A DNA stretch of 64,000 bases from Vibrio gallaecicus (GTDB lineage Bacteria > Pseudomonadota > Gammaproteobacteria > Enterobacterales > Vibrionaceae): positions 248,001 to 312,000 of the forward strand of contig NZ_AP025490.1 of assembly GCF_024347495.1 (NCBI RefSeq). The letters are read 5' to 3'. Below are positions 20,541-29,637 of this stretch, piece after piece; the first letter of the stretch is position 1; each line of letters begins with the position of its first letter. A program made the translations under genes and the position numbers. The notes under the pieces were generated by a model. The model was not told the DNA's origin, searched no databases, and was given only the letters and a program-made list of their open reading frames with translations.

Positions 20541-20568
20541 ACCGAAGCAGCGATGCTTCGGTTTTTTT
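20541..20568 (+). terminator. terminator of groESL
   Basis: ACCGAAGC (20541-20548) pairs with GCTTCGGT (20555-20562), 6-nt loop, then T7. Confidence 0.9.
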
Positions 20569-20752
20569 ATCTTTATTAATCTAATATTCGTATTTTGTTC
20601 TATAAAAAATTGCGCATGCTTGAAACGGTGTTTATATTCAAAAGGCAGTTATGACATTGGTCTAACATGGATGGCTGTTATATAAAGCAAAATAACTATC
20701 TGATTGATAATTAAAATATCATCGAATTCAATTAAGTCAGTGGAGACTCCCA

Positions 20753-21310
20753 ATGAAAAAATTACTTTCAGTTCTAGCGATATCTGCCGCAGTAGCAGCA
20801 CCGGTAGCAATGGCATCTACGCCAGTTATGTTTTCGTCAGTGAATGATTTTAATGCACCGGCAGAAAGTAAAGTGTCAGGAGTGCGTGTCGCTGCACTTC
20901 ATGGTCAAGTTGATGAAGTGAAAGGGTTAGATCTCGCAATTGTGGGCATGTCTGAAACGCAAAAAACCACAGGTGTAAACCTAGGCTTCTTTGGTGCGTC
21001 GAAAGTAAACCAAGAAATGACAGGTGCATCACTGGGCTTTTTTAACTGGAATACAGGTAAAGCAACGGGTCTTAACCTTGGTGCAGTAAACATTACTAAT
21101 GATGTACAAGGTGCCAACGTGAGTTTCGTTAACTATTCTGAAGGTGACACTATGGTGGATGTTGGCGCTGCGAATATTTCAGAAGTATCGACGGTTCAGG
21201 TGGGTGTATTTAATAAGACGACCAAAATTGAAGGTGTGCAAGTGGGGTTGATTAACTGTGCCGATAATGGCTTTTTCCCTTGTTTCCCTATTATAAACTT
21301 TGCGAAGTAG
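20753..21310 (+). CDS. secreted protein with LA_2272-like surface repeats
   Basis: A 185-residue exported protein of unknown function. A classical signal peptide (MKKLLSVLAISAAVAAPVAMA) covers residues 1-21. The mature part is a run of imperfect ~18-22-residue repeats of the type TGxxLGxxN: GVNLGFFGASK, GASLGFFNWNTG, GLNLGAVNIT, GANVSFVNYSEG, MVDVGAANIS, VQVGVFNKT and GVQVGLINC. Such regular hydrophobic-Gly spacing suggests a beta-solenoid or small beta-sheet surface protein, as in the LA_2272-type surface repeat family; some databases mislabel relatives as PHA synthase. Two Cys near the C-terminus (NCADNGFFPCF) could form a disulfide. It has its own leader and a terminator, and sits alone after groESL. 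Confidence 0.6.
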   Translation: MKKLLSVLAISAAVAAPVAMASTPVMFSSVNDFNAPAESKVSGVRVAALHGQVDEVKGLDLAIVGMSETQKTTGVNLGFFGASKVNQEMTGASLGFFNWNTGKATGLNLGAVNITNDVQGANVSFVNYSEGDTMVDVGAANISEVSTVQVGVFNKTTKIEGVQVGLINCADNGFFPCFPIINFAK

Positions 21311-21394
21311 TTGATAAGTAAGACAGACTTTTTATACCAAGCTTAGTTATACAAATTTCTGCTATAGAAACTGTAGTTATAATATTTCGATTAC

Positions 21395-21426
21395 AAACAG
21401 CTCAGAGATGTTTCTGGGCTGTTTTT
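21395..21426 (+). terminator. terminator after the repeat-protein gene
   Basis: AACAGCTCAGA pairs with TCTGGGCTGTT (one G-U pair), followed by T5. It lies between convergent genes and may serve both. Confidence 0.8.
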
Positions 21427-21457
21427 CTATGTGCTTTATATGATTGAAGAATAAAGG

Positions 21458-21946
21458 CTACTTTCTACTTTTCCCTTTTCTCATCCATTTTTGATGGACG
21501 CCTCTACGCAGGCTCTGAAAGCTATTTTCAACTTTATCAACACCGAGCAAGATAGAAAGCATCAACAGAGTGATCAAAATAGATTGCTGTAAATGATTCA
21601 GTGCGATCATCATGCCTAAAGCCGCTAATACCCAAATAATGGCAGCAGAAGTGACACCATGAATTTTGCCATTTAGCGTCATCATCACACCTGCCCCCAA
21701 GAAGCCGACACCTGTAATGATCTGACCAAGTACTCGAGCTTGATCTAAGGAGTTCGGGGACAAACTAATAGCCATCGTTAGGAAGAAATACGTGCCCATG
21801 ATAATTAGGATGGACGTTCTTATTCCTACTGGTTTTCCTCGTGTCTGTCTTTCAATCCCAATTAGTGCACCACATAGCATGCAAGTGGCTAAAGCCGCCC
21901 AGCTAAAAGGGGTGAGATCCAATAATTGTTCAATCGATAGCGACAT
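21458..21946 (-). CDS. MgtC/SapB-family membrane protein
   Basis: A 162-residue inner-membrane protein with four to five helices. Family marks are CGALIGIERQTRGKPVGIRTSILIIMG (the conserved G.ERQ..GK..G.RT) and GVGFLGAGVMM. I chose the ATG at 21946 (MSLSIEQLLDL) because GGAGG lies 5-6 nt upstream; an in-frame TTG four codons earlier overlaps that ribosome-binding site. MgtC proteins inhibit F-ATP synthase and support growth in low magnesium and inside macrophages, but most environmental SapB/YhiD members, including this one without the MgtC C-terminal domain, have no proven function. It stands alone, facing the repeat-protein gene. Confidence 0.88.
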   Translation of the reverse strand: MSLSIEQLLDLTPFSWAALATCMLCGALIGIERQTRGKPVGIRTSILIIMGTYFFLTMAISLSPNSLDQARVLGQIITGVGFLGAGVMMTLNGKIHGVTSAAIIWVLAALGMMIALNHLQQSILITLLMLSILLGVDKVENSFQSLRRGVHQKWMRKGKSRK

Positions 21947-22282
21947 AGTCTCCTCCAAAGGTCAGCCATTAACTTGTAGCAATAAGAAAATGGGGGAGTA
22001 TGCAGATATTAGACCCGCCTATCGAACAAAAAATTTTAATCCAGACGATTAAATGACAGTTTTCTCTTTGAGGTAATTACCGTACTTTAAGCCGTTTTTT
22101 CGGTTTTTAAGTTGTATTTACTAGTGGTTTTAGCTTGTTTCATGACTTATGAAGAACTGAAATCATATGCCTCTTTTCTTGTTGATAAAGTTCGCAGAGT
22201 TAATGTATTTGTTTGATATATTTGTGGAATAATGGGCTAATCTTATTTAAAAGCTTAATAGAAAGCCTGAGGCTGATCATTG
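21947..22282. other. gene-free interval between divergent mgtC-like and mshQ-like genes
   Basis: About 335 bp, AT-rich, without a credible gene. It must hold the promoters of both divergent genes. I find no convincing riboswitch, inverted repeat or regulator site in it. Confidence 0.4.
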
Positions 22283-25200
22283 ATGGATTTAGTTACCCGA
22301 TTATTAACTATATTATTGCTGCTAGTAAGCTTTTCAAGTTGGTCACTCGAGCTTGAATACGGTCGTTATAACGTAAATGCTTATTCACATGCCGATTGTA
22401 TTGATACCGTTTGTCGAATCGATTTTGAAGAAACCTATGCTTCAACTCCAGCAGTCTTTTTTATGGATACAGTCGGCTTTCAAAATGAAAAAGATGCTCC
22501 CTCAGCAATTAGGATCTTAACCGTCACTGATACCTACGTTGAGTTTGAACAACAGTACCCGCCAAATTCAAGAGCTCCAGCGGATATGGAGCAAGTACCA
22601 ATGATGGTCATTGATTATTTAGTTATCGAACATGGTGTGCATGATTTCGATGGCGTCAAAGTCCTCGTAGGTTCTGTTAATACTGCTCGCTATAGAACTA
22701 AAATTAATAACTCTGACCCTACTAATAATAGGGATAGTAGGGTCAGAGCATTTTATGCAACTGAATCTTCGAATGAGATACTTTCTTTTTCAAGTACTCC
22801 TGCGATCTTGCACCAAGTCCAAACGGTGAATAACCCAGATGATTTATGGCTTACCTCTGTTGTTCCTAGAGTAACGAGGAACAATTTTGATATTGCGTTA
22901 GAGCGATTAGAGATAGATGGTAGAAAGTCTTTAGCGAATCGAGATTATCCCCAACAACCAGAAGAAATTGCTTACCTTGCCGCCGTAGGGCAAGGAGAAA
23001 AAGATGGCATAAAATTTCAAATCAGAAACCAGCAAACGTCTAGTTCACTAAGTTCAAGTAACCCAGTTACTCAAGGCTGTGAAACTTTTGCAACTTATGA
23101 TGAGCTTGATGTTGTCCCCGTTATTATAGGAAAGATGAATTCAAGACAAGGTAATAATGGTGCCTTTGTTCGACGATGTCGGCTTGAAACTGCGCGGGCG
23201 AGCTTTATGGTTGATGAAGATCAGGACCTTGACTCTGAGCGAGGCCATGTGGCAGAACGAATTGGTTTTATTTTGTTTGAAGTTCCGTTTGAAGTGAATC
23301 AATGTACTCAGTTTACTGGGGCAGCTCAAACTTGGAGCTCTGATGGTGAAATTGACTTGGGCACTAGTGTCATTATTGAGGGTTCTGTTCCTGATGGTCG
23401 CGTGGGATTTGATAATTTGACTCAACCTGATTGGGGAAGCGGAAACCCTAAGTTCTGTGATGGTTATCGATGTGCCACTGACTCGTCATTAAAAGTCCCC
23501 CAATACAATTTTGCTTCTTACACTCCGGGTAATGGTGTATTGAACCCTGCCGATGGGGATGTACTTGTTCCTGGTCAGTACAAAAAAATTAGCATCAAAG
23601 GTGGTAGAACGGTCACGTTGAGCAGCGGTGATTATTTTATGGAGGACTTTCTAGTAACCGGAGGAGCAACCGTTCTTGTAAGAGGTGACGTCAGAATCCA
23701 TTCTCATAAAATAGAGTTGTCAGGAGATTCCTCGATTAACTACAGCACTGCAGGGGGAGCTGTAACAACGACTCCTAATCAATTGCATTTGATATCTCAC
23801 GGTATAGACACAAACGTCGACTATTTAAATTTGAACAATAATAACTCGGTTAAGAATGGGGTTTATGTCTCAGGTTCGGCAAAAGCGGCGGCATTTATAA
23901 TTTCAGAATCACTTATTGATATCAATGGAGGGCAGAGTATTGTTTATGGCGCTGCAGCTTCATTATATTTAAAAATGTATAACACTGGACAGCTACTCGG
24001 TGACATTTCCAGTTGTAATGAAGTGTCAGTACAAGAAATGCTTATTAGCCCTACTTCAGCTTCAGAAATTATTGATAGTGCCGTTGCCGTAACTTTTTCC
24101 ATCGTGGATAGCGAAGGAGCGGTAGATAGTTCAGTCTATGGCAACCTTAACCTTACTCACTCTGGTGGTTCAGATGTTTGCTGGAAATCTTCGGAGGCTG
24201 GTGCTTGTATTTCAGATACCTCATCTGTCCCAATTTCAGCGGGTATTGTTACTTATTATTTATATTCAAGCGTTGAAGTTGATGTAAACATTACTGCTAC
24301 TTGGGTTGAAAAGGACACGGTGACTGACAGTGCTGGAGTTTATTCTTTTGTAAATAACGGCTATGTCTTTGAACCAAGCCCTTTAAGAATGATAGCAGGG
24401 CAAGATACGACCGCCACGATTAAAGCCGTAGACAGTAGTGGGAATGTCATTACTGACTATGACGGAGCGAAAGTTTTATCGATAAGTGAAACTTCAAAGA
24501 TAACCCCCTCCACAGGAACGTATGACGCAACACTATTAACTCAAAATGTAACGTTTATAGCTGGAGAAGCGCAAGTAACCGTTAATTATGTCGATGCGGG
24601 GCAAGTAAGCCTTTCGATACAAGAGGCTAGCGATGGGTTTAAGGGAGACATGCTTGTCTATTCAAGACCTCATACCTTTGCAATCTGTAATATCACCTCT
24701 ACAGGGTTGAATGCTGGTTATAACGGTACTACGACTTTAGGTAATGGTTTCGCCAAAGCGGGTGAGTCATTTAGCGTTACGATTAAACCGGTTAGGTGGT
24801 TGGGTACCGCTATTTCTGGCGATAGCTCCGGAGATGGAGATAATGATGTTGTTGCAGATGCACTATGTTCTAAGAGTACGACTCCGAACTATTACACTGA
24901 TGGAGCCTTGTTTGCTGGGGTTAACATATCTCATGCATTGCATACTCCATTAGGAGGTCAACCCGGTAATTTAACGGGTGAAGCAACTTATAGCTTTGCT
25001 AATACAGGGCAGGCAAAAGATGGTCTCATCATTAATGGTTTGAGCTGGAGCGAGGTGGGTAGTTTATGGCTTCAAGCCGATTATTCTGACTATATGCTAG
25101 GTGCGGTAGAGCAAGGCGTTGCAGCTATTGGGCGTTTTTACCCAGATCACTTCTCACTAAAATCTGGTGTGGTAAATGAAGGTCAATCTGACTTCACTTA

Positions 25201-26152
25201 TATGCTTCAAGGATATAGCGCGGCATTTGAAGTTGAGGCACAAAATGCTGCAGGAACGGTGACTCAAAACTATGAGTCCTTTGCTTATGATATTTTCAAT
25301 GCGAGCAACAACAACCGCATGACAATACAGCTTAAAGCTATCGATGCGAGTCAAACGTCACCTGCAGAAAATGATCTTACTAGCCGCATTGATATGGACT
25401 CGATAGCGACTGGTTGGGAATCTGATTGGTCTAGTGGCACGTTAGGTATTAGCGCTTCTACTTTGATATTCAATAAAATAGAAACATCATCTTCGCCGTT
25501 AAAAACGACACCTGATGGACCGTATCGAGTACAAATGGGATTGGAAGTAAACTCAGGAAGTATAGATTGTGCCACGATAGGCTGCACCTATTTTGATAGC
25601 ACCGACGCCTATCGAAATGATGGCTCAGGCGATAAAGATATTAGAACTTTGCCAGAAGAGTTGGATATGCGATACGGCCGAATGCGTATATCGAATGTTG
25701 GTGGAAACACAGCTTCCGAATTGCCGGTTCCGCTAACGGTTGAATATTGGGATAGTAATCGCTTTGAAACGAATACACTAGACGATGATAGCGCGTTTAA
25801 TGGCGCTAATTATTGTAGGACAATTATTTGGTCTGAAGGCGGAGCATCGTTAGCAAGCTTCACTTCTGGGGTGAATAATGTAACTAATGGTCTTAGCAGT
25901 GATTTAATGGCTCAACAAAACCAAGTTAGTGATGCAGCACGGGAACAAGTTAAATTATGGCTGCGTATTGGTCAGGCACCTAGTACATTTGAAAATGGAC
26001 AAACTTGTGTAGGTTCAGATGCTGGTGGGTTGGAGTACTTACATTACAATTGGGATGGACGTGGGGATGAAAACCCAACTGCAGTTGTAACATTTGGTAT
26101 ATACAGAGGTAATGATAGGATCATTTTCCGTGGTGAACCTGGAATGTACTAA
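22283..26152 (+). CDS. MshQ-like secreted pilus-associated protein (DUF6701)
   Basis: A very large (1289-residue) exported protein with an N-terminal signal peptide (TRLLTILLLLVSFSSWS). The N-terminal ~150 residues are rich in beta-strand patterns and two Cys (ADCIDTVCRIDF); the middle (about 380-600) has parallel-beta-helix-like stretches (GRTVTLSSGDYFMEDF); and the C-terminal ~500 residues match the DUF6701 region of MSHA biogenesis protein MshQ (GRFYPDHFSL, then LPVPLTVEYWDSNRFETN). MshQ is normally the last gene of the MSHA type IV pilus operon and may be a tip or adhesin-like component. Here no other msh gene is nearby, so this is an orphan paralogue. The ATG at 22283 is preferred over an adjacent TTG. 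A 14-bp perfect inverted repeat lies inside the coding sequence. Confidence 0.78.
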   Translation: MDLVTRLLTILLLLVSFSSWSLELEYGRYNVNAYSHADCIDTVCRIDFEETYASTPAVFFMDTVGFQNEKDAPSAIRILTVTDTYVEFEQQYPPNSRAPADMEQVPMMVIDYLVIEHGVHDFDGVKVLVGSVNTARYRTKINNSDPTNNRDSRVRAFYATESSNEILSFSSTPAILHQVQTVNNPDDLWLTSVVPRVTRNNFDIALERLEIDGRKSLANRDYPQQPEEIAYLAAVGQGEKDGIKFQIRNQQTSSSLSSSNPVTQGCETFATYDELDVVPVIIGKMNSRQGNNGAFVRRCRLETARASFMVDEDQDLDSERGHVAERIGFILFEVPFEVNQCTQFTGAAQTWSSDGEIDLGTSVIIEGSVPDGRVGFDNLTQPDWGSGNPKFCDGYRCATDSSLKVPQYNFASYTPGNGVLNPADGDVLVPGQYKKISIKGGRTVTLSSGDYFMEDFLVTGGATVLVRGDVRIHSHKIELSGDSSINYSTAGGAVTTTPNQLHLISHGIDTNVDYLNLNNNNSVKNGVYVSGSAKAAAFIISESLIDINGGQSIVYGAAASLYLKMYNTGQLLGDISSCNEVSVQEMLISPTSASEIIDSAVAVTFSIVDSEGAVDSSVYGNLNLTHSGGSDVCWKSSEAGACISDTSSVPISAGIVTYYLYSSVEVDVNITATWVEKDTVTDSAGVYSFVNNGYVFEPSPLRMIAGQDTTATIKAVDSSGNVITDYDGAKVLSISETSKITPSTGTYDATLLTQNVTFIAGEAQVTVNYVDAGQVSLSIQEASDGFKGDMLVYSRPHTFAICNITSTGLNAGYNGTTTLGNGFAKAGESFSVTIKPVRWLGTAISGDSSGDGDNDVVADALCSKSTTPNYYTDGALFAGVNISHALHTPLGGQPGNLTGEATYSFANTGQAKDGLIINGLSWSEVGSLWLQADYSDYMLGAVEQGVAAIGRFYPDHFSLKSGVVNEGQSDFTYMLQGYSAAFEVEAQNAAGTVTQNYESFAYDIFNASNNNRMTIQLKAIDASQTSPAENDLTSRIDMDSIATGWESDWSSGTLGISASTLIFNKIETSSSPLKTTPDGPYRVQMGLEVNSGSIDCATIGCTYFDSTDAYRNDGSGDKDIRTLPEELDMRYGRMRISNVGGNTASELPVPLTVEYWDSNRFETNTLDDDSAFNGANYCRTIIWSEGGASLASFTSGVNNVTNGLSSDLMAQQNQVSDAAREQVKLWLRIGQAPSTFENGQTCVGSDAGGLEYLHYNWDGRGDENPTAVVTFGIYRGNDRIIFRGEPGMY
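22711..22748. repeat. 14-bp perfect inverted repeat inside the mshQ-like gene
   Basis: Arms CTCTGACCCTACTA (22711-22724) and TAGTAGGGTCAGAG (22735-22748) with a 10-nt spacer. The stem is long enough to form a stable mRNA hairpin about 430 nt into the gene. Confidence 0.8.
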
Positions 26153-26195
26153 AAGCTTTTCCCCATGTAATGAATAAGTATTAATTCTTATTTTC

Positions 26196-26219
26196 GCTGT
26201 GCCTTTTTAGTGGCACAGC
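26196..26219. terminator. hairpin between convergent mshQ-like gene and epmB
   Basis: GCTGTGCC (26196-26203) pairs with GGCACAGC (26212-26219). There is no T-tract on either side, so it may be a weak bidirectional terminator. Confidence 0.5.
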
Positions 26220-26234
26220 AAGTTCCCAAATGAC

Positions 26235-27257
26235 TCACTCTAAGTGCAGATCGAGTGGCGTCTTACTGGTTCTGCCTCCAATCTCTCTGGTTAGCTTAGG
26301 CACTAAGTAGCCAGAGACATTTTCAATCAACCCCGAGAACAAATGCTTGGCTTCCGTGTCTGGAATATAGAAGTGCGCCGCACCTTGAACTTTATCTAAC
26401 ACATGCATGTAATAAGGGAGCACTCCAGCAGAAAAGAGGCTTTCGCTAAGATCTGTCAGTGCCTCAACCGAATTGTTTATCCCTTTAAGCATGACCCCTT
26501 GGTTTAGAAGAATCGCACCACTTTGTTTCAGTTTGGATAGTGCCGCTTTTAATTTATGGTCGATTTCATTTGCATGATTAATATGGGTAACAAACACAAC
26601 TTGAAGGCGAGTGCTTTCCAATGTTTCACAAAGCTCTGCCGTTATTCTTGCTGGTATTACAACGGGTAACCGGCTATGGATACGCAATGTATTGATATGA
26701 GGAACCGATTCTATAGCGCTGACTAACCAAGCCAGTTCGCTGTCTTTTGCCATAAGAGGGTCGCCACCAGATAAGATGACCTCATTGATTTCTGGGTGCT
26801 CTGCAAAGTATTGAATACTGTCTTTCCAAATCGATTTAGAGCCTTTGTTGTCTTGATAGGGGAAGTGCCTGCGAAAGCAATATCGGCAGTTAATCGCGCA
26901 TCCGCCTTTTACTATCATCAGAGCTCTATTTTTATATTTGTGCAGAAGTCCAGGCAGCGCATTATTTTGTTCTTCGAGTGGATCCGCTGAATACCCATCG
27001 TGCACTTCAAATTCTTCACTTAATGGTAGAACTTGGCGCAACAATGGATCGTGAGGGTTGCCTTTCTCCATCCTCTCAACAAAACTTAGCGGAACTCGTA
27101 AAGCAAATAAGTTACGAGCGGCAAAACCTTGCTCCCATGGTGTTGGGTCAATTTCCAATGCTTTAAGCAGTTTTGTCGGGTCTGAGATCGCATTCGATAG
27201 TTGTTTGAGCCAGTTTTGCTCAACAGATTCGACTTTTCGGGTTATGATATGCGGCAT
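26235..27257 (-). CDS. epmB: EF-P beta-lysylation radical-SAM enzyme (lysine 2,3-aminomutase type)
   Basis: A 340-residue radical SAM protein of the KamA family (YjeK). The [4Fe-4S]/SAM motif CAINCRYC gives Cys120, Cys124 and Cys127, and the C-terminal PLP-lysine region (PYYMHVLDKVQGAAHF) is present. It converts (S)-alpha-lysine to (R)-beta-lysine, which EpmA ligates to EF-P. Its length is that of EpmB (~342), shorter than catabolic lysine 2,3-aminomutases (~410-470). It is divergent from efp with only 33 bp between start codons, so the two promoters must overlap each other or the coding sequences. It is an essential partner of efp (27291) and epmA (33512). Confidence 0.95.
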   Translation of the reverse strand: MPHIITRKVESVEQNWLKQLSNAISDPTKLLKALEIDPTPWEQGFAARNLFALRVPLSFVERMEKGNPHDPLLRQVLPLSEEFEVHDGYSADPLEEQNNALPGLLHKYKNRALMIVKGGCAINCRYCFRRHFPYQDNKGSKSIWKDSIQYFAEHPEINEVILSGGDPLMAKDSELAWLVSAIESVPHINTLRIHSRLPVVIPARITAELCETLESTRLQVVFVTHINHANEIDHKLKAALSKLKQSGAILLNQGVMLKGINNSVEALTDLSESLFSAGVLPYYMHVLDKVQGAAHFYIPDTEAKHLFSGLIENVSGYLVPKLTREIGGRTSKTPLDLHLE

Positions 27258-27290
27258 TGAAATTAACTCAAAGATGTGGAAGAGAAAATC

Positions 27291-27857
27291 ATGGCGTCAG
27301 TAAGCACCAATGAATTCAAGGGCGGTTTAAAATTCATGTTAGATAACGAGCCTTGCTCAATTATCGACAACGAATACGTTAAGCCAGGTAAAGGCCAAGC
27401 GTTTAACCGTGTAAAACTTCGTAAACTGCTGTCAGGCAAAGTGTTAGAGAAAACATTCAAGTCAGGTGAAAGCTTTGAACTTGCTGATGTTGTCGATATC
27501 GAATTAGGCTACCTATACAGCGATGGCGAATTCTACCACTTCATGAACAACGAAACATTTGAGCAAATCGCAGCTGACGTAAAAGCAGTGGGTGATTCAG
27601 CTAAATGGCTTGTTGAGAATGATGTTTGTACTCTAACGTTGTGGAATGATAACCCTATCACAGTAACTCCGCCAAACTTTGTTGAGATCGCAGTAACTGA
27701 GACAGACCCTGGTCTTAAGGGTGACACTCAAGGTACTGGTGGTAAACCAGCAACTCTAGCAACTGGTGCGGTTGTTCGCGTACCTCTATTCATCGCTATC
27801 GGTGAAGTTGTGAAAGTTGACACTCGTACTGGCGAATACGTTGGTCGTGTTAAGTAA
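27291..27857 (+). CDS. efp: translation elongation factor P
   Basis: A 188-residue three-domain EF-P that relieves ribosome stalling at polyproline. I start at ATG 27291 ([12 protein letters not shown]); counting from it, the tip loop PGKGQA places Lys34 exactly where beta-lysylation occurs in the E. coli type. Domain I ends around residue 65, and domains II/III follow with the signature [23 protein letters not shown] strong terminator closes the unit. Codon bias is high. Modification enzymes EpmB (adjacent) and EpmA (6 kb downstream) are both in the window; EpmC is not. Confidence 0.98.
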   Translation: MASVSTNEFKGGLKFMLDNEPCSIIDNEYVKPGKGQAFNRVKLRKLLSGKVLEKTFKSGESFELADVVDIELGYLYSDGEFYHFMNNETFEQIAADVKAVGDSAKWLVENDVCTLTLWNDNPITVTPPNFVEIAVTETDPGLKGDTQGTGGKPATLATGAVVRVPLFIAIGEVVKVDTRTGEYVGRVK

Positions 27858-27947
27858 TCAATTTGATTACAACATGTAGCAATTAAAGCTTTTGTAGAAA
27901 CTGTTTCTTCAAGGTTATGGTTTATAAAGGTTTTGTTGTAAAGAAAG

Positions 27948-27975
27948 AAAGGTCACTTTGGTGGCCTTTTTTTGT
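27948..27975 (+). terminator. terminator of efp
   Basis: AAAGGTCAC (27948-27956) pairs with GTGGCCTTT (27961-27969), tetraloop, then T6. Confidence 0.88.
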
Positions 27976-28068
27976 TTTTGTCTCTTTTCTCAGTTTTGAT
28001 TTTCAATATATCTATTTATGTGATATTCGGCTAAATCTTATAAATTCCATGAATCTTTCGAATATTCC

Positions 28069-28093
28069 GTAATGTAATTATTTGTTACATTAC
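28069..28093. promoter_or_regulatory. 25-bp palindrome upstream of the SPFH gene
   Basis: Perfect 9-bp arms GTAATGTAA (28069-28077) and TTACATTAC (28085-28093) with a 7-bp centre. It sits 65 bp before the SPFH start codon and has the form of an operator for a dimeric repressor. The regulator is not identifiable. Confidence 0.5.
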
Positions 28094-28157
28094 CTGTGTT
28101 GGCGGTGCATTTTACCTATTCGATTTAACGACATCGTTCAACATAAAGGAAAAAATA

Positions 28158-29561
28158 ATGGAAAATAGAAGCTTAGGACAAAGCCTTAAAGTAGATGAAA
28201 GACGTCAATTGCTACACCGTGGTTTAAAATTTGCAGTATTTGGAGTGCCGCTTTTGGCTCTCGGGCTTACCATTAACAGTTCAGTGTTAATGACAGATGC
28301 TGGTTATAGCTATGTTCACCAAAACAATATGACGGGTGAACTGGATGTATTCACGGAACCTGGTATTCACTTTCGCATGCCATTTTTATCAAAGATCACT
28401 CAGTATGATCAGGTGATCACGGTATCTTTTGGCAATAATATGGGAGAGGACTTTTACCAGAGGCTAGACCCAGTACAAGTTCGTTTTGCGGATACGTATA
28501 TTGGACAAATCCCAGTCACATTCAGGTTTAAACTCAGTAATGACCCTGAAGCAGTGAAAAAAATGCACCGTGAGTTCCGTAATAACAGTAACTTGATCGA
28601 TGCTTTATTAGTGAAGAATGCGCGTAATGTGACAGTTATTACCGCAACTCAATACACTGGCGAAGAATTTTTCCAAGGTGGTTTGAACCAGTTCAAATCT
28701 AAATTGGGCGACCAATTACGTGAAGGTATTTATTCGACAGAGCGTCGTCAGGTTGAAATTGAACAAATTGATTTAGCTCCCGTCGGAATACAGCAATCGA
28801 ATGGCAATAAGCTAGAGAAAACCAAGCAGTTAGTGTGGAAAACGGTACCTATTACGGATAAGTCAGGTCATACGATTAGGCAAGAAAATCCGCTTCAGCA
28901 ATATGGTATCCAAGTGACACAAGTAACGATTGGAGATCCTCAGCCAGAAAAGCAACTTGATCAGTTACTTGCGGATAAGAAACGCTTAGTTGCAGATCGA
29001 ATTCGAGCGATTCAAGAGCAGGAAACGTCTAAAGCTCAAGCTGAAACTGAACAGTTACGTAAAGAAATTCAACGAACTCGTGAAGTGCAAGATGCTCAAC
29101 GCCAAAAAGAGTTAGCCATTATATCTCAACAAAAAGATGTTGCGGTTGCTCGTCATATTGCGGAGCGTGAGATTGTTGAAGTCGAGAAAACAAAACATTT
29201 GGCTGAAGTTGAGAAAGAGAAAGAATTAGCGATGGCTGAAGCTAATTTGGCGATTCAAAAAGCGAATGCTCTATCGGCGGAATTTGAAGCTAAAGCGATC
29301 ATTGCGAAAGGTCGCGCTGAAGCGACGATCTTGAAAGAAAAATATGCTGCACTGGGGGCGAACCGAGAGGTTTACCTTGCAGAGCTAAATCGTGATGTGG
29401 CAAATGTTTTGTACAATAATTTGCAAAACTTCAAAGTTGAAATGCCACAGAATTACGTAGGCGGAAGCAGTGATGGAGCTTTGAAAAGTAACCTTGATGT
29501 GATTACGGCTTTTGGCGCATTAGGTGTGATGGATCAAACTCAGAAAATTACGAAGCAATAA
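28158..29561 (+). CDS. SPFH/Band-7 domain membrane protein
   Basis: A 467-residue stomatin/prohibitin/flotillin-type protein. One membrane segment lies near the N-terminus (about residues 24-43, FAVFGVPLLALGLTINSSVL). The SPFH domain follows to about residue 270 (FTEPGIHFRMPFLSKITQYD). A long Glu/Lys/Gln/Ala-rich coiled coil runs to about 420, ending in a soluble tail. These proteins form large membrane-bound oligomeric scaffolds. It is a different subfamily from HflK/HflC, which are also in this window. Upstream are a ribosome-binding site (AAGGAAA) and the palindrome at 28069; downstream is a strong terminator. No NfeD-type partner gene is next to it, so a specific function cannot be given. 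Confidence 0.82.
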   Translation: MENRSLGQSLKVDERRQLLHRGLKFAVFGVPLLALGLTINSSVLMTDAGYSYVHQNNMTGELDVFTEPGIHFRMPFLSKITQYDQVITVSFGNNMGEDFYQRLDPVQVRFADTYIGQIPVTFRFKLSNDPEAVKKMHREFRNNSNLIDALLVKNARNVTVITATQYTGEEFFQGGLNQFKSKLGDQLREGIYSTERRQVEIEQIDLAPVGIQQSNGNKLEKTKQLVWKTVPITDKSGHTIRQENPLQQYGIQVTQVTIGDPQPEKQLDQLLADKKRLVADRIRAIQEQETSKAQAETEQLRKEIQRTREVQDAQRQKELAIISQQKDVAVARHIAEREIVEVEKTKHLAEVEKEKELAMAEANLAIQKANALSAEFEAKAIIAKGRAEATILKEKYAALGANREVYLAELNRDVANVLYNNLQNFKVEMPQNYVGGSSDGALKSNLDVITAFGALGVMDQTQKITKQ

Positions 29562-29583
29562 CTTAATATTTGCTCATAAATAG

Positions 29584-29615
29584 AAAGGCTGACGATAGTT
29601 CGTCAGCCTTTTTTA
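29584..29615. terminator. bidirectional terminator between SPFH gene and frdD
   Basis: AAAGGCTGACG pairs with CGTCAGCCTTT around the loop ATAGTT, with T-tracts usable in both directions. Confidence 0.88.
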
Positions 29616-29637
29616 TTAGAGCTTGTACTGAGTGTTA

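Noticed and set aside
21792..22052. 86-residue plus-strand open frame over the mgtC-like gene start
   Set aside because: Antisense shadow of the MgtC/SapB-like gene with no ribosome-binding site and no family resemblance.
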